DNA of 64,000 nt from Actinomycetota bacterium (GTDB lineage: Bacteria; Actinomycetota; Acidimicrobiia; Acidimicrobiales; Palsa-688), in assembly GCA_021323695.1 (NCBI GenBank), contig JAJPKN010000055.1:62001-126000 (forward strand), given 5' to 3'. Position 1 is the first letter of the stretch, and every line of letters begins with the position of its first letter. The notes below the pieces were generated by a model. The model saw only the letters and a list, made by a program, of their open reading frames with translations, was not told the DNA's origin and did not search any database. Below, piece after piece: positions 44,650 to 53,050 of this stretch. A program made the translations under genes and the position numbers.

Positions 44650-45657
44650 ATGAACATCAAAGCGCAAAGGGCCGCTACGGTGCCGGTCCCGGCGACCAGT
44701 GCCAGGAACGGGGCTGGCCAGCTGTCCCCGGCTGGCCGGGGGCGGCGGCTGTCCGCCTGGAGGCGCCGGCAGCTCGCCGGCTGGTTGTTCTTGGCCCCGG
44801 CGGTCGCCTACCTGCTGTTCGCGTTCGCACTGCCCATCGTCTACAACGTGATGCTGAGCTTCGAGCAGACCTCACCCGCCACGATCGCCCAGTTCACCGC
44901 CCCGTTCGCCGGGGCCGCCAACTACCGCTCCGTCTTCGACGACCCCACCAGCCGGGCCGCCATCGTCCACACCTTCGTGTTCACCGCCGGGTCGCTGCTG
45001 GGCCAGTTCGTGATCGGCTTTGCCCTGGCCTTGCTGTTCACCCTCCGCTTCCCGGGCCGGACGCTGGCGCGCTCGCTCGTCATCGTCCCCTGGCTGCTGC
45101 CCCTGATCGTGACCGGTGTCATCTTCAAGTTCCTCTTCCAAGTCGAAGGGGGAGCCGTCAACCAGATCCTCATGGACGTCGGCCTGGCCCACCACCCGAT
45201 CGACTGGCTGGACGACCCGCACCTCGCGTTGTGGACCGTCCTCATCGCCAACATCTGGCTCGGGGTGCCCTTCTTCACCCTGTTGCTGTACAGCGCCCTC
45301 CAAGACGTGCCGGTGGAGGTGAAAGAAGCCGCCCTGATGGACGGTGCCGGCCCCTGGCAGAGGCTCCGGCTGGTCATCGTGCCCATCATCCTGCCGGTCA
45401 TCGAGGTCACCTTCTTGCTCGGCTTCGTGTTCACGGTCAAGGTGTTCGACCTCGTGATCGGCCTCACCGGGGGTGGCCCGGCCAACGCCACCCAGCTCAT
45501 AACCACCTGGTCCTACAACCTGTCGTTCCAAGTCTTCAACTTCGGGCAGGGCGCGGCGCTGAACAACGTGCTGCTGGTGCTGGCGCTCATCTGCTCACCG
45601 CTTTACCTGCTGCTGAGCCGAGGCTCGTTGCGGAGCAGTTCGGGGGCGGCCAGGTGA
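44650..45657 (+). CDS. Sugar ABC transporter permease, MalF/UgpA type
   Basis: 335-residue permease of the CUT1 carbohydrate family. The first helix follows RRRQLAGWLFLAPAVAYLL, and the ATPase-contact EAA loop is VEVKEAALMDGAGPWQRLRL. GGGPANATQLITTW is a typical MalF-type loop. The stop overlaps the next start (GTGA). No ATPase gene is present in the operon; a shared MsiK-type ATPase elsewhere is the usual solution in actinobacteria and is inferred here. ATG 44650 has a weak upstream site. Confidence 0.92.
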   Translation: MNIKAQRAATVPVPATSARNGAGQLSPAGRGRRLSAWRRRQLAGWLFLAPAVAYLLFAFALPIVYNVMLSFEQTSPATIAQFTAPFAGAANYRSVFDDPTSRAAIVHTFVFTAGSLLGQFVIGFALALLFTLRFPGRTLARSLVIVPWLLPLIVTGVIFKFLFQVEGGAVNQILMDVGLAHHPIDWLDDPHLALWTVLIANIWLGVPFFTLLLYSALQDVPVEVKEAALMDGAGPWQRLRLVIVPIILPVIEVTFLLGFVFTVKVFDLVIGLTGGGPANATQLITTWSYNLSFQVFNFGQGAALNNVLLVLALICSPLYLLLSRGSLRSSSGAAR

Positions 45658-46487
45658 GCCGGGTGCAAAAGTCCGTGGCCTTGCGCTGGCTTTGCACTCT
45701 GGCGGCGCTGGCGGCTCTCGTCATCGTCCTGTTCCCGGTGTACGCGGTCATCGTGGGGTCGTTCGAGTCAACCGAGACGCTATTCAGCGGCACCTACTAT
45801 TGGCTGCCCCACGCGGCAACCCTGGACAATTACCGCACCGTCATCCAAGCCCAGTCGGGCAGCGTGCTGACCAGCCTGATCGTCGGGCTGGGCACCGCCG
45901 CCCTGGCGCTGGTGGTGGCCGTGCCCGCCGCCTACGCCCTCTCCAAGTACCGCCTACGGGTCACCGTCATCTTGGTCAGCTCGCTCCTCATCTGCCAGAT
46001 AGTGCCCTCCATAGTCCTGGCCACCTCGCTGTTCATCGTCTTCCACTGGGCCCATCTGGTCAACTCGTACCCCGGCCTCATCATCGCCGACGGCACTTAT
46101 GCCGTCCCCTTCGCCATCTTGGTGCTGAGGGCGTTCTTTTTCAGCCTCCCCAACGAGCTCATGCACGCGGCCCGGGTGGACGGGGCCTCGGAGTGGCAGA
46201 CGTTCCGGCGGATCGTGGTCCCGCTCGCTCGCTCGGCGGTGATCACCGTCGCGGTCTTCGCGTTCTTGAACGGCTGGGGGGACTTCATATTCGCCCTCAC
46301 GGTGCTGAACGGCTCCACGATCGTCCCCATCACCTTGGGCATCTATACCTACCTGGGCAACTATTCGACCGACTGGGGAGCAGTCATGGCCTCCGCCGCC
46401 TTCGCCATGGTGCCGGCCGGGGTGATGCTGGTCGTTGCCCAGCGCTACATCGCCAGCGGCCTCACCGCCGGTTCGGTGAAGGGCTAG
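45654..46487 (+). CDS. Sugar ABC transporter permease, MalG/UgpE type
   Basis: 277-residue partner permease. The GTG at 45654 overlaps the upstream permease stop, giving translational coupling; the long open frame before it is another phase of GH31 and the first permease. Six helices are visible, beginning LCTLAALAALVIVLFPVYAV, and the EAA loop is NELMHAARVDGASEWQTFRR. Together with the MalF-type subunit it forms the membrane channel. It is followed by a 156-base gap and the binding-protein gene. Confidence 0.92.
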   Translation: MSRVQKSVALRWLCTLAALAALVIVLFPVYAVIVGSFESTETLFSGTYYWLPHAATLDNYRTVIQAQSGSVLTSLIVGLGTAALALVVAVPAAYALSKYRLRVTVILVSSLLICQIVPSIVLATSLFIVFHWAHLVNSYPGLIIADGTYAVPFAILVLRAFFFSLPNELMHAARVDGASEWQTFRRIVVPLARSAVITVAVFAFLNGWGDFIFALTVLNGSTIVPITLGIYTYLGNYSTDWGAVMASAAFAMVPAGVMLVVAQRYIASGLTAGSVKG

Positions 46488-46643
46488 GGATGCGGGCGGC
46501 TGGCACGGCAAGCAGGGCCCCGTGGGGGTGGGCAGGGTGGTTGCTGGCTGCATCAAGGAGGTGGTGCGTATAGGGGACCAGTACCGGCCTAGCAGTCTCA
46601 GCTGAGTTAGTTCTCGCCCATCAATGAAAAGGAGACAACTGCT

Positions 46644-47915
46644 GTGAACTTCTTCGTCAACAAAAGGCGCCGGGCACTGGCAGCCGTGGCGGCTGCCAGC
46701 TTTGCCGTGGTCGGGCTGTCACAGGTGGCGGCGAGCGCGGCCACCAAGATAACCCTCACAGAGGAGGACTATTTCAACACCCCGGGCCAGATCAGCGGCT
46801 TGGCCTCGTACACGGCTCAGTTCGAGGCCGCCCACCCAGGGGTGACGGTGAAGAGGCAGTACGTGCCCTTCGCCAACCTGGACACCAAGCTGCTGACCCA
46901 GGCGGCCGGCAATGACCTGCCCAACCTGCTCGCGGTCGACAACCCCTTCGTGTCGACCATGATCTCGACCGGCCAAGTCGTGCCCCTGAGCGGCTTGAAG
47001 GGCTTCAGCACCCAGGGTTACTACCCCGCCGTGATCGACGAGGGCCTGTCCAATGGCAAGTACTACAGCTTGCCGGTGGCCGGGGCCAACTCGATCGCCC
47101 TGATCTACAACATCGCCATGTTGAAGGCGGCCCACGTGAGCCCGCCCACGACTTGGGCGCAGCTCGTGAGCGCGGCCAAGGCGTTGACCACGCCGCAGCA
47201 TTACGGGATCGCCTTGACCTGCGAGGCGGCGGAGGACACGACCTGGCAGTGGGAGCCGTTCTTTTGGAGCAATGGGGGAGCGTTCACCTTCGCGAACATA
47301 GCCAGCTCTCCCGGAGTGCAGGCCCTGAGCCTGTGGAAGCAACTGGTCACCGACGGCTCCGCGTCCAAGGCTTGCCTCAACTGGAGCCAGACCCCAGCGG
47401 CGTCCAGCCAGTTCATTGCCGGCAAGGCCGCCATGATGGTGAACGGCCCGTGGAACTTCCCGACCCTCAACTTGAACCACATGTACTACGGCAAGCAGTT
47501 CGGCATCGTCCCGGTCCCGGTCCGGGTGCCGGGCCAGCACGTGGTCGTCCCGCTCGGTGGTGAGGACTGGATGATCAGCAAGAGCGGCGGCAGCCAGGCC
47601 CAGCAGCTCGCCTTCGAGTACATCCAAGGCATGCAGACGCCCGCCGAGGAGCTGAAGCTGGCCAAGGCGTTCGGCTACCTGCCGGGCAAGATCGCCGTGG
47701 CCCAGACCTACGTCAAGCAAGCGGGGCCGGAGTGGAAGGTCTATGTGGACCAGACCATCTACGCTCATCCCCGTACGCTCGGGTTGGGCGTCAAGTACCC
47801 CAAGGTCTCCCAGGTCGTGTGGACCGCCATCCAAGCCGCCCTATCGGGCTCGCAGTCGGTGCAGTCGGCACTGAGCACCGCCCAGTCCCAGATCAAGTCG
47901 ATCTTGGCCAGCTAA
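46644..47915 (+). CDS. Sugar ABC transporter solute-binding protein (family 1)
   Basis: 423-residue exported protein starting with GTG after AAAAGGAG. The signal peptide is basic then hydrophobic (NKRRRALAAVAAASFAVVGL) with AASAAT as likely cleavage zone. No lipobox cysteine is seen. It has the two-lobe family 1 layout, with QFEAAHPGVTVKRQYVPF, ALIYNIAMLKAAHVSPPTTW and SQFIAGKAAMMVNGPWNFP as conserved segments. It lies last in the operon, after the permeases, which is unusual because binding-protein genes usually come first. Likely ligand is the oligosaccharide cleaved by the GH127 and GH31 enzymes. Confidence 0.92.
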   Translation: MNFFVNKRRRALAAVAAASFAVVGLSQVAASAATKITLTEEDYFNTPGQISGLASYTAQFEAAHPGVTVKRQYVPFANLDTKLLTQAAGNDLPNLLAVDNPFVSTMISTGQVVPLSGLKGFSTQGYYPAVIDEGLSNGKYYSLPVAGANSIALIYNIAMLKAAHVSPPTTWAQLVSAAKALTTPQHYGIALTCEAAEDTTWQWEPFFWSNGGAFTFANIASSPGVQALSLWKQLVTDGSASKACLNWSQTPAASSQFIAGKAAMMVNGPWNFPTLNLNHMYYGKQFGIVPVPVRVPGQHVVVPLGGEDWMISKSGGSQAQQLAFEYIQGMQTPAEELKLAKAFGYLPGKIAVAQTYVKQAGPEWKVYVDQTIYAHPRTLGLGVKYPKVSQVVWTAIQAALSGSQSVQSALSTAQSQIKSILAS

Positions 47916-48084
47916 CGGCGGCTAGCGGCCCTGGCCACAGCTGTACCTGCTCAGGCCGTCTCGCTGGGGGCTGTAGCTCCCGGCGGGACGGCCGGTCGCA
48001 TTGGCGGTGCTGTTGCCCATGGCGCTGGTCGCCCAGCCTGCCGGGCACATGATGCCCAGCCCCGGCCCGTGCACCAGGTGCTTG

Positions 48085-48501
48085 CTAGGCGGTGCGCCGG
48101 AGCTCGACCACGGGGATGACCCGGCTGGTCTTGGCCTGGTACTCGGCGAAGGCGGGGTAGCGCCGGGCCTGCTCGGCGTAGACGCGCTCCCGCTCGGGGG
48201 GCTCGAGGGGCACGGCAGTGGCCGGGTAGGTCTCGGTCCCCAGTTCCACCCTGACCGTGGGGTGGGCGAGGAGGTTGTAGTACCAGTCGGGGTGCCGGTC
48301 GGCGCCTGCCTTGGAGGCGAACACGTAACGGCGGCCGTCCAGGTCGAGGTACATCATGGGGTTGACCCTCGGCTTGGCGCTCTTGGCCCCGGTGGTGTGC
48401 AGCAGCAGGAGGGGGGCGCCCTCGAAGGCACCGCCGACCTTGCCGCCCCGGGCACGGAACTCGCTTATGACCCCGGCGTTCCAGTCCGTGACATCGCTCA
48501 T
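48085..48501 (-). CDS. Deazaflavin (F420)-dependent nitroreductase/quinone-reductase family protein
   Basis: 138-residue DDN-family protein with split beta-barrel fold. Diagnostic segments are LLLLHTTGAKSAKPRVNPMM, DGRRYVFASKAGADRHPDWY, YNLLAHPTVRVELG and YPATAVPLEP. Family members use F420H2 to reduce quinones and, in mycobacteria, nitroimidazole drugs. This supports F420 use and an actinobacterial host. It stands alone, convergent with the sugar-transport operon; the 169-base gap between them shows no clear signal except a weak 10-bp repeat just after the binding-protein stop. Confidence 0.9.
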   Translation of the reverse strand: MSDVTDWNAGVISEFRARGGKVGGAFEGAPLLLLHTTGAKSAKPRVNPMMYLDLDGRRYVFASKAGADRHPDWYYNLLAHPTVRVELGTETYPATAVPLEPPERERVYAEQARRYPAFAEYQAKTSRVIPVVELRRTA

Positions 48502-48683
48502 GGGCTCTAGAACGTCCAGGGAGGGTGGTCCATTCCATCGGCGCGCGCTCCGGGCGGCCCTGTGGCCCCCGCGGGCCGCGCTCCCGGCCAGTACTGCTGG
48601 TCGAGCGGCGCGCCCCCTCGCACCCCCATTAGGCTATGGTGAGGCGCCGGCCCCGGGAGCCCGGACGGGCCGGCCACCAGCTG

Positions 48684-48766
48684 GGGCGCGTGGTGGAATG
48701 GCAGACACGGTGGACTCAAAATCCACTGGCCGCAAGGCCGTGAGGGTTCAAGTCCCTCCGCGCCCA
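48684..48766 (+). tRNA. tRNA-Leu (anticodon CAA)
   Basis: A type II tRNA of 83 nt. The acceptor stem GGGCGCG pairs with CGCGCCC, the anticodon stem GTGGA pairs with TCCAC around the loop CTCAAAA (anticodon CAA, Leu), the long variable arm has GGCC-GCAA-GGCC, and the T arm is GAGGG-TTCAAGT-CCCTC. CCA is not encoded. A TATGGT hexamer about 44 nt upstream could be its -10 element. Confidence 0.95.
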
Positions 48767-48940
48767 CAACCCCACGGGGCGCCCTGAGGAGCGCCACGCC
48801 CAGCTCCCCCGCCGCGGTGAGCTCCCGGCGAGCTGGCGCAGCTGTCCCTGGCCCGAGAGGTGCCACCCACGGCCGTCGCAGGTGGGTGGAGGGCGAACTG
48901 TGGCCTCAAGGCCGGCGGGGCTCGTGCCGATAGGGCCCAC

Positions 48941-50281
48941 ATGGCCGCATGGTTCCTGGCAGGAATAGTGGTAGGAGCGGCCGTGGCTGCCGCCGCGGCC
49001 GTGGTCCTTTGGGGCCGAGTTGCCCAGCGCGTCGCGGGGGCCCAGCGAGAGCAAGCAGCGGTGCTGGCCGACTTGCAGTCACAACTCACGAAAGCGCACG
49101 TTGAGCTGGAGGCTGAGCGTGCCCTGGCAACCCAGCGTCAAGTTGCTTGGCAAGAGGCCCAACGGCAGCTGACCGGCACGTTCGCCGAGCTGTCGGCGAA
49201 GGCGCTCGAGCACAACAATGCCCAGTTCCTCGAGTTGGCCAGTGCGAAGCTCAAGGAAGGCCAACAGGTGGCACAAAGCGAGCTGGAGCAGCGCAAGCAG
49301 GCCATAGAGCACCTGCTGGCACCGCTCCGGGAGCAGCTCAACAAGTACGAGGAGGGCCTCCGCCAGCTCGAGTTGGAGCGGCAAAAGGCTTACACCAGCT
49401 TGGAGGCCCAGGTACAGAGCCTTGCGGGCTCGGAGCAGCGCCTTCAGGCCGAGACCAGGAACCTGGTGACCGCCTTGCGGTCCCCGTCGACCCGTGGCCG
49501 ATGGGGAGAGCTCCAGCTACGACGGGTGGTCGAGGTGGCTGGCATGCTGGAGCACTGCGACTTCGAGGAGCAGGTCCCTACCTCCACGGAGGAGGGGCGC
49601 CAGCGGCCCGACATGGTGGTGCACCTGCCCGGCTCGAAGGTCGTGGTTGTCGACGCCAAGGTCCCTCTACAGGCGTTCCTTGATGCCAACGACGCCACAG
49701 AGGAGGCCGCCAAGCGGACGCACCTGGCGAGCCATGCCCGTCAGGTCCGGGACCACATCGACCAGCTGGCGAACAAGGCGTACTGGCGGCAGTTCGACCA
49801 GTCACCCGAGTTCGTGGTGGCCTTCGTCCCTGGCGAGGCGCTCTTGAGCGCTGCGTTCGAGCAGGACCCCCACCTCCTGGAGTACGCCCTCGCCAAGCGG
49901 GTCCTGCTGGCGACGCCGGTCAACCTCATTGCCTTGCTCCGCACGGTGGCCGCCAGCTGGCAGCAGGAAGCCTTGACGGAGAACGCTCGCCAGGTGCAGG
50001 ACATGGGCCGCGACCTCTACCGGCGGCTTTCGGCGTTCGGCAAGCACCTTGCTCGTACTGGCAAAGGGCTCTCGACGGCGGTCGAAGCGTACAACGATGC
50101 GGTCGGTTCCCTCGAGCGAAGCGTCCTCCCGCAAGCCAGGCGGTTCAAAGAGATGGGCGTTGTGGGGGACGCCGACAAGGACTTGCCCGAGCTGGAGGGC
50201 GTAGTTGCGCTGCCTCGCCAGCTGCAGGCCCCCGAGCTGAGCGCGGTCAGCGGGACGGCGGACGCCGCTTACGAAGCCTAG
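48941..50281 (+). CDS. rmuC: DNA recombination protein RmuC
   Basis: 446-residue RmuC-family protein, thought to limit recombination at inverted repeats through a PD-(D/E)xK nuclease-like domain. Residues 2-22 are a membrane helix (AAWFLAGIVVGAAVAAAAAV), 25-180 a long Glu/Gln-rich coiled coil, then the nuclease-like core with RGRWGELQLRRVVE, RPDMVVHLPGSKVVVVDAKV and ANKAYWRQFDQSPEFVVAFV. ATG 48941 is chosen because it places the helix at the N-terminus. Codon use is slightly less GC-biased than that of neighbours. The gap between the tRNA and this gene (174 bases) shows no other signal. Confidence 0.95.
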   Translation: MAAWFLAGIVVGAAVAAAAAVVLWGRVAQRVAGAQREQAAVLADLQSQLTKAHVELEAERALATQRQVAWQEAQRQLTGTFAELSAKALEHNNAQFLELASAKLKEGQQVAQSELEQRKQAIEHLLAPLREQLNKYEEGLRQLELERQKAYTSLEAQVQSLAGSEQRLQAETRNLVTALRSPSTRGRWGELQLRRVVEVAGMLEHCDFEEQVPTSTEEGRQRPDMVVHLPGSKVVVVDAKVPLQAFLDANDATEEAAKRTHLASHARQVRDHIDQLANKAYWRQFDQSPEFVVAFVPGEALLSAAFEQDPHLLEYALAKRVLLATPVNLIALLRTVAASWQQEALTENARQVQDMGRDLYRRLSAFGKHLARTGKGLSTAVEAYNDAVGSLERSVLPQARRFKEMGVVGDADKDLPELEGVVALPRQLQAPELSAVSGTADAAYEA

Positions 50282-50415
50282 GGGCTCCCTGTTGCGGCGC
50301 ATGGTTGGGCCGGTGGCCCGGGAGCCGGCCAGCCCTCCCGGCCCGGAGGGCCCCGGCTGAGCCTCACGGCCAGGCCGCTGGTTGCTGGCCCTCCCGGACG
50401 GTGGTATACACCGGC

Positions 50416-51885
50416 ATGGTGCTAGCCCGCGGGGGTACCCTCGGCTGGCGCAAGCCGGCGCTGGCGGGGGTGCTGGCGGCGTCCAGCCTGGCCGGCGCAG
50501 GGCCCCTAGCCTTTAGCCGGCCTGCCGGCTGCGGGGCGGCAGGCTCGGGGGGCCAGCGGGTCGTGGAGGTGGCAGCAGGTGCTTATGCCGGCTACGCGCT
50601 GCTGGCTGACGGCCAGGTGATGGCCTGGGGCGACGACCTCGAGGGGCAACTGGGCGACGGCCGGGCGGGCGTGGTCGAGGCGCTGCCCGTCCGGCCCAAG
50701 GGCCTGCCGCCCGTGGTGGCGGTGGCAGGCGGTGGCAATAGTGCTTTCGCCGTCACCCGGGGCGGCGCCCTGTGGGGCTGGGGCGACGACAGCCAGGGCC
50801 AGTTGGGGTGGCCAGGGGTGCTGAGCAGCCCAGTGCCGGTCCCGGTCCCCCTGCCCGCCAAGGTGGCGGCCGTGAGCGCGGGCGCCTTTTCGGTGTACGC
50901 CATCGGCCGAGGCGGGACGGTCTGGTCGTGGGGTGACAACTCGTTCGGCCAGTTGGGCAACGGACCGGGACAGGCACCAGCACGAGCGCGTCCGGGGGTG
51001 GTGCGCAACTTGCACGGGGACCTGCACGGAGCGCTCAGTGTGGTGGCGGGCTCGGCCGACGCGTACGCGTTGGGGGCCAACGGCCAGGTGTGGGCGTTCG
51101 GGGACAACAGCCTGGGCCAGTTGGGGCAGGGCCGGGCAGGCCCCCGGGCGGGCTTGGCGGCCTCCGGCCTTGCGCTGCGCGTGCCCGGGCTGTCTGGTGT
51201 CGTGCAGCTGGCGGCCGGGGGCGACACCGTCTACGCGCTGAGGAAGGACGGGTCGGTTTGGGCCTGGGGCGATGACGGGTTCGGCGAGCTGGGCAACGGC
51301 ACAGTCCGTCTGTTCGAGGCCAAGCCGGCACCGGTGGCGGGCTTGGCCCACGTGGTCGCAGTCGCGGCGGGAGCTTCGACCGGGTACGCCCTGCGAAGCG
51401 ACGGGACGGTCTGGGCGTGGGGCAGGGGCACCGAGGGTGAGCTCGGCGACGGGCAGGCGGTGGACGAGAGCCGCCCCGTGCGCGTCCGGGGGCTCAGCGA
51501 GGTGGTGGAACTGGCCGCCGACGGAGACGTTGGCTTTGCGCTCGACCGGCACGGGGTGGTGTGGTCCTGGGGGGCAGGCAACCTGGGCCAGCTGGGCGAC
51601 GGGGGAGGCGTCAACAGCGCAGTGCCCGTACGGGTCGTGGGGCTGGCGTCCTGTAGGGGGAGCGCTGGGCTGAGCCGCGCCATCGCGGCCCGAGCGCCTT
51701 CAGCTGGGCAATGGCATGCACCGAGCCGTCCTTCACGGCTACCGGCTACGGGGGCCATCGTCAGGTACTGGGCGACCAGGTACACCTGTCCTAGCCACGG
51801 GACTTGGTTGGGGCCAACCGCTGGGGGCTCAAAACGCCTGGCGGGACTGGCTGGGCGGCTGGCAGCTTGCTTCCTGAGCGTTTAG
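50416..51885 (+). CDS. Secreted RCC1-repeat beta-propeller protein
   Basis: 489 residues from ATG 50416. The N-terminus has a short hydrophobic stretch (LAGVLAASSLAGAGPLAF) that may be a signal peptide. Seven RCC1-type blades follow, marked by VMAWGDDLEGQLGDG, LWGWGDDSQGQLG, VWSWGDNSFGQLGNG, VWAFGDNSLGQLGQG, VWAWGDDGFGELGNG, VWAWGRGTEGELGDG and VWSWGAGNLGQLGDG, so a complete seven-blade propeller is predicted. The last 90 residues do not resemble RCC1 and overlap the doxX gene tail to tail by 95 bases; the true end may have been lost. Function unknown. A TATACA stretch lies 5 nt before the start. Confidence 0.85.
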   Translation: MVLARGGTLGWRKPALAGVLAASSLAGAGPLAFSRPAGCGAAGSGGQRVVEVAAGAYAGYALLADGQVMAWGDDLEGQLGDGRAGVVEALPVRPKGLPPVVAVAGGGNSAFAVTRGGALWGWGDDSQGQLGWPGVLSSPVPVPVPLPAKVAAVSAGAFSVYAIGRGGTVWSWGDNSFGQLGNGPGQAPARARPGVVRNLHGDLHGALSVVAGSADAYALGANGQVWAFGDNSLGQLGQGRAGPRAGLAASGLALRVPGLSGVVQLAAGGDTVYALRKDGSVWAWGDDGFGELGNGTVRLFEAKPAPVAGLAHVVAVAAGASTGYALRSDGTVWAWGRGTEGELGDGQAVDESRPVRVRGLSEVVELAADGDVGFALDRHGVVWSWGAGNLGQLGDGGGVNSAVPVRVVGLASCRGSAGLSRAIAARAPSAGQWHAPSRPSRLPATGAIVRYWATRYTCPSHGTWLGPTAGGSKRLAGLAGRLAACFLSV

Positions 51886-52429
51886 GGTGCCCTACCTCGG
51901 CCACCCGCCACCACCACGAAAGACGCCTATCCAGGTAGTAATCGACGCTGTAGGGGCTAGGGCCGGCGTAGTAGCTCAAGGCAAGCAAGCCCAAGAACAC
52001 GACCGCGTAGATGACCGCGGTCCCTATGTCACTGGCCCCTGAAGTGTAGGGGCCGCCGAAGCCTTCTGCGGTTGCCCAGATGAGGAAGGAGAAAACGGCG
52101 GCCGAGGCGTAGGTGAACTTCCTTGCGAAGCCGGTCAGGAGCGCCACCGCGATGAGGGACTCCACGACCGCGACCAAGTAGGCAAAGAACATCGCCCTCG
52201 GGTGCTGTAAGTTTACCCAGAACCGGAACCACGGCTTCAGCCAGGCAGGCTGGCCATTGGCGATGCCCATGATCGTGGACATGTAGCCGGCACGGAAGCC
52301 GGGCAGCCACTTCAACGTGGCGTCAATGGACCAGATGACCCCGAAGACGACCCGCAGGGCGCTCATGGGCCAGGGCGACACGCAGCGCGTGCCACTTCCT
52401 TCCTTGGCGACTGGCATGGGGTTTCTCAT
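51791..52429 (-). CDS. DoxX/DoxD-like membrane protein
   Basis: 212-residue protein with four hydrophobic segments: RVVFGVIWSIDATLKWLPG, AMFFAYLVAVVESLIAVALL, FTYASAAVFSFLIW and TAVIYAVVFLGLLALSYYAG. The layout and the WSIDATLKW start fit the DoxX/DoxD family, whose archaeal members are thiosulfate:quinone oxidoreductase subunits; bacterial members are linked to oxidative and thiol stress. ATG 52429 follows CGGAGA. The promoter region upstream holds a CsoR-type palindrome (52,483-52,497) and a 17-bp tandem repeat with TATA-rich sequence, suggesting copper control. The C-terminal tail overlaps the RCC1 gene. Confidence 0.8.
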   Translation of the reverse strand: MRNPMPVAKEGSGTRCVSPWPMSALRVVFGVIWSIDATLKWLPGFRAGYMSTIMGIANGQPAWLKPWFRFWVNLQHPRAMFFAYLVAVVESLIAVALLTGFARKFTYASAAVFSFLIWATAEGFGGPYTSGASDIGTAVIYAVVFLGLLALSYYAGPSPYSVDYYLDRRLSWWWRVAEVGHPKRSGSKLPAAQPVPPGVLSPQRLAPTKSRG

Positions 52430-52450
52430 TTCCACTGTCTCCGTTGTCCT

Positions 52451-52484
52451 CAGCTTGCTCGGATATACAGCTTGCTTGGATATA
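52451..52484. repeat. 17-bp tandem repeat in the doxX promoter region
   Basis: CAGCTTGCTCGGATATA (52451-52467) and CAGCTTGCTTGGATATA (52468-52484) are adjacent and differ at one base. The duplicated TATA-rich ends may provide two -10-like elements for doxX on the minus strand. Confidence 0.85.
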
Positions 52485-52497
52485 CCCCTACGGGGTA
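52483..52497. promoter_or_regulatory. CsoR-type operator 1 (doxX side)
   Basis: TACCCC-TAC-GGGGTA is a perfect palindrome with 6-bp arms and a 3-bp spacer, followed by GGGCC. It overlaps the TATA-rich sequence upstream of doxX. The G-tract palindrome fits known CsoR operators. Confidence 0.7.
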
Positions 52498-52533
52498 GGG
52501 CCATGGGGCCCTTCCGCTCGGGACCTAAGGCCC

Positions 52534-52548
52534 TACCCCCTAGGGGTA
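52534..52548. promoter_or_regulatory. CsoR-type operator 2 (SHOCT-gene side)
   Basis: TACCCC-CTA-GGGGTA has the same 6-3-6 design, preceded by GGCCC. It lies 62 bases before the SHOCT-protein start and 50 bases centre to centre from operator 1. Confidence 0.7.
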
Positions 52549-52610
52549 CCTACGCCAATACTGGAGGGGAGCGCCCGGACGTTGCCGGGCGAAGGTGGAG
52601 GTGGTCCTAG

Positions 52611-52898
52611 ATGATGTTCTGGTACGGGAGCGGCTGGGGCTGGTGGCAGGGGCTGCTCAACGCCCTTCTCATGCTCGCTTTCTGGGGCCTGGCCGGCTGG
52701 GGGATCTACGCCCTGGTGAGGAGCGCCCGGGGACCCGGGCTACCCAGTGGCAGGCCCGATGCCCTCTCCGTCTTGGACGAACGCTTGGCGCGCGGCGAGA
52801 TCGACCAGGACCAGTACAGGGCCACTCGCGAGCTGATCAGGACGGGCGGCGGGAGCGGGCCGAGCGCGCCTAGTGCGCTGGCGCGAGGCACATGGTGA
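52611..52898 (+). CDS. Small membrane protein with SHOCT domain
   Basis: 95 residues. One helix at about 14-36 (GLLNALLMLAFWGLAGWGIY) is followed by a cytoplasmic SHOCT motif, LDERLARGEIDQDQYRATRE, near residues 54-73. SHOCT domains are short oligomerisation-type motifs at protein ends; this small Trp-rich membrane form is frequent beside copper and heavy-metal genes. ATG 52611 follows GGAGGTGG. The stop overlaps the ATG of the csoR remnant (TGATG). A CsoR-type palindrome lies upstream, so copper control is likely. Exact role unknown. Confidence 0.8.
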   Translation: MMFWYGSGWGWWQGLLNALLMLAFWGLAGWGIYALVRSARGPGLPSGRPDALSVLDERLARGEIDQDQYRATRELIRTGGGSGPSAPSALARGTW

Positions 52899-53029
52899 TG
52901 GCCGCCAGCCGGCCTGAGGGCACCCCTGCCCACCACTGCGTGCTCGCCGCCGCCCGGGCTGCCGACGGCCAGCCCGAGGCGCTCATGGACGAGGTGGCAG
53001 GCACGGTCCGCCAGGCGGTACGGCTCTAG
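52898..53029 (+). pseudogene. csoR remnant: C-terminal fragment only
   Basis: A 43-codon frame starting at the ATG that overlaps the SHOCT stop. From HHCVLAAARAADG to EVAGTVRQAVRL it matches the C-terminus of the intact CsoR at 58,705 (HCVLGAARSPDG and EVAGVIRQVTRL), with 18 of 31 aligned residues identical. The copper-ligand Cys is kept, but the His four residues before it is Pro here, and the N-terminal two-thirds, including the first ligand Cys and the DNA-contact region, are absent. I see no missing part upstream in another frame. It looks like a decayed csoR copy, though a small expressed peptide cannot be excluded because the start is coupled. Confidence 0.7.
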
Positions 53030-53050
53030 AGGCCTGGCAGGGCGGGAACG

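Noticed and set aside
44505..45653. Upstream extension of the MalG-type permease frame
   Set aside because: It is a shadow of GH31 and the first permease. GTG 45654 with the stop overlap is the natural start.
46488..46643. Small gene or riboswitch between the sugar permease and binding-protein genes
   Set aside because: A short frame begins at 46489 but has no ribosome-binding site or homology, and I could not fold a known riboswitch pattern in the gap.
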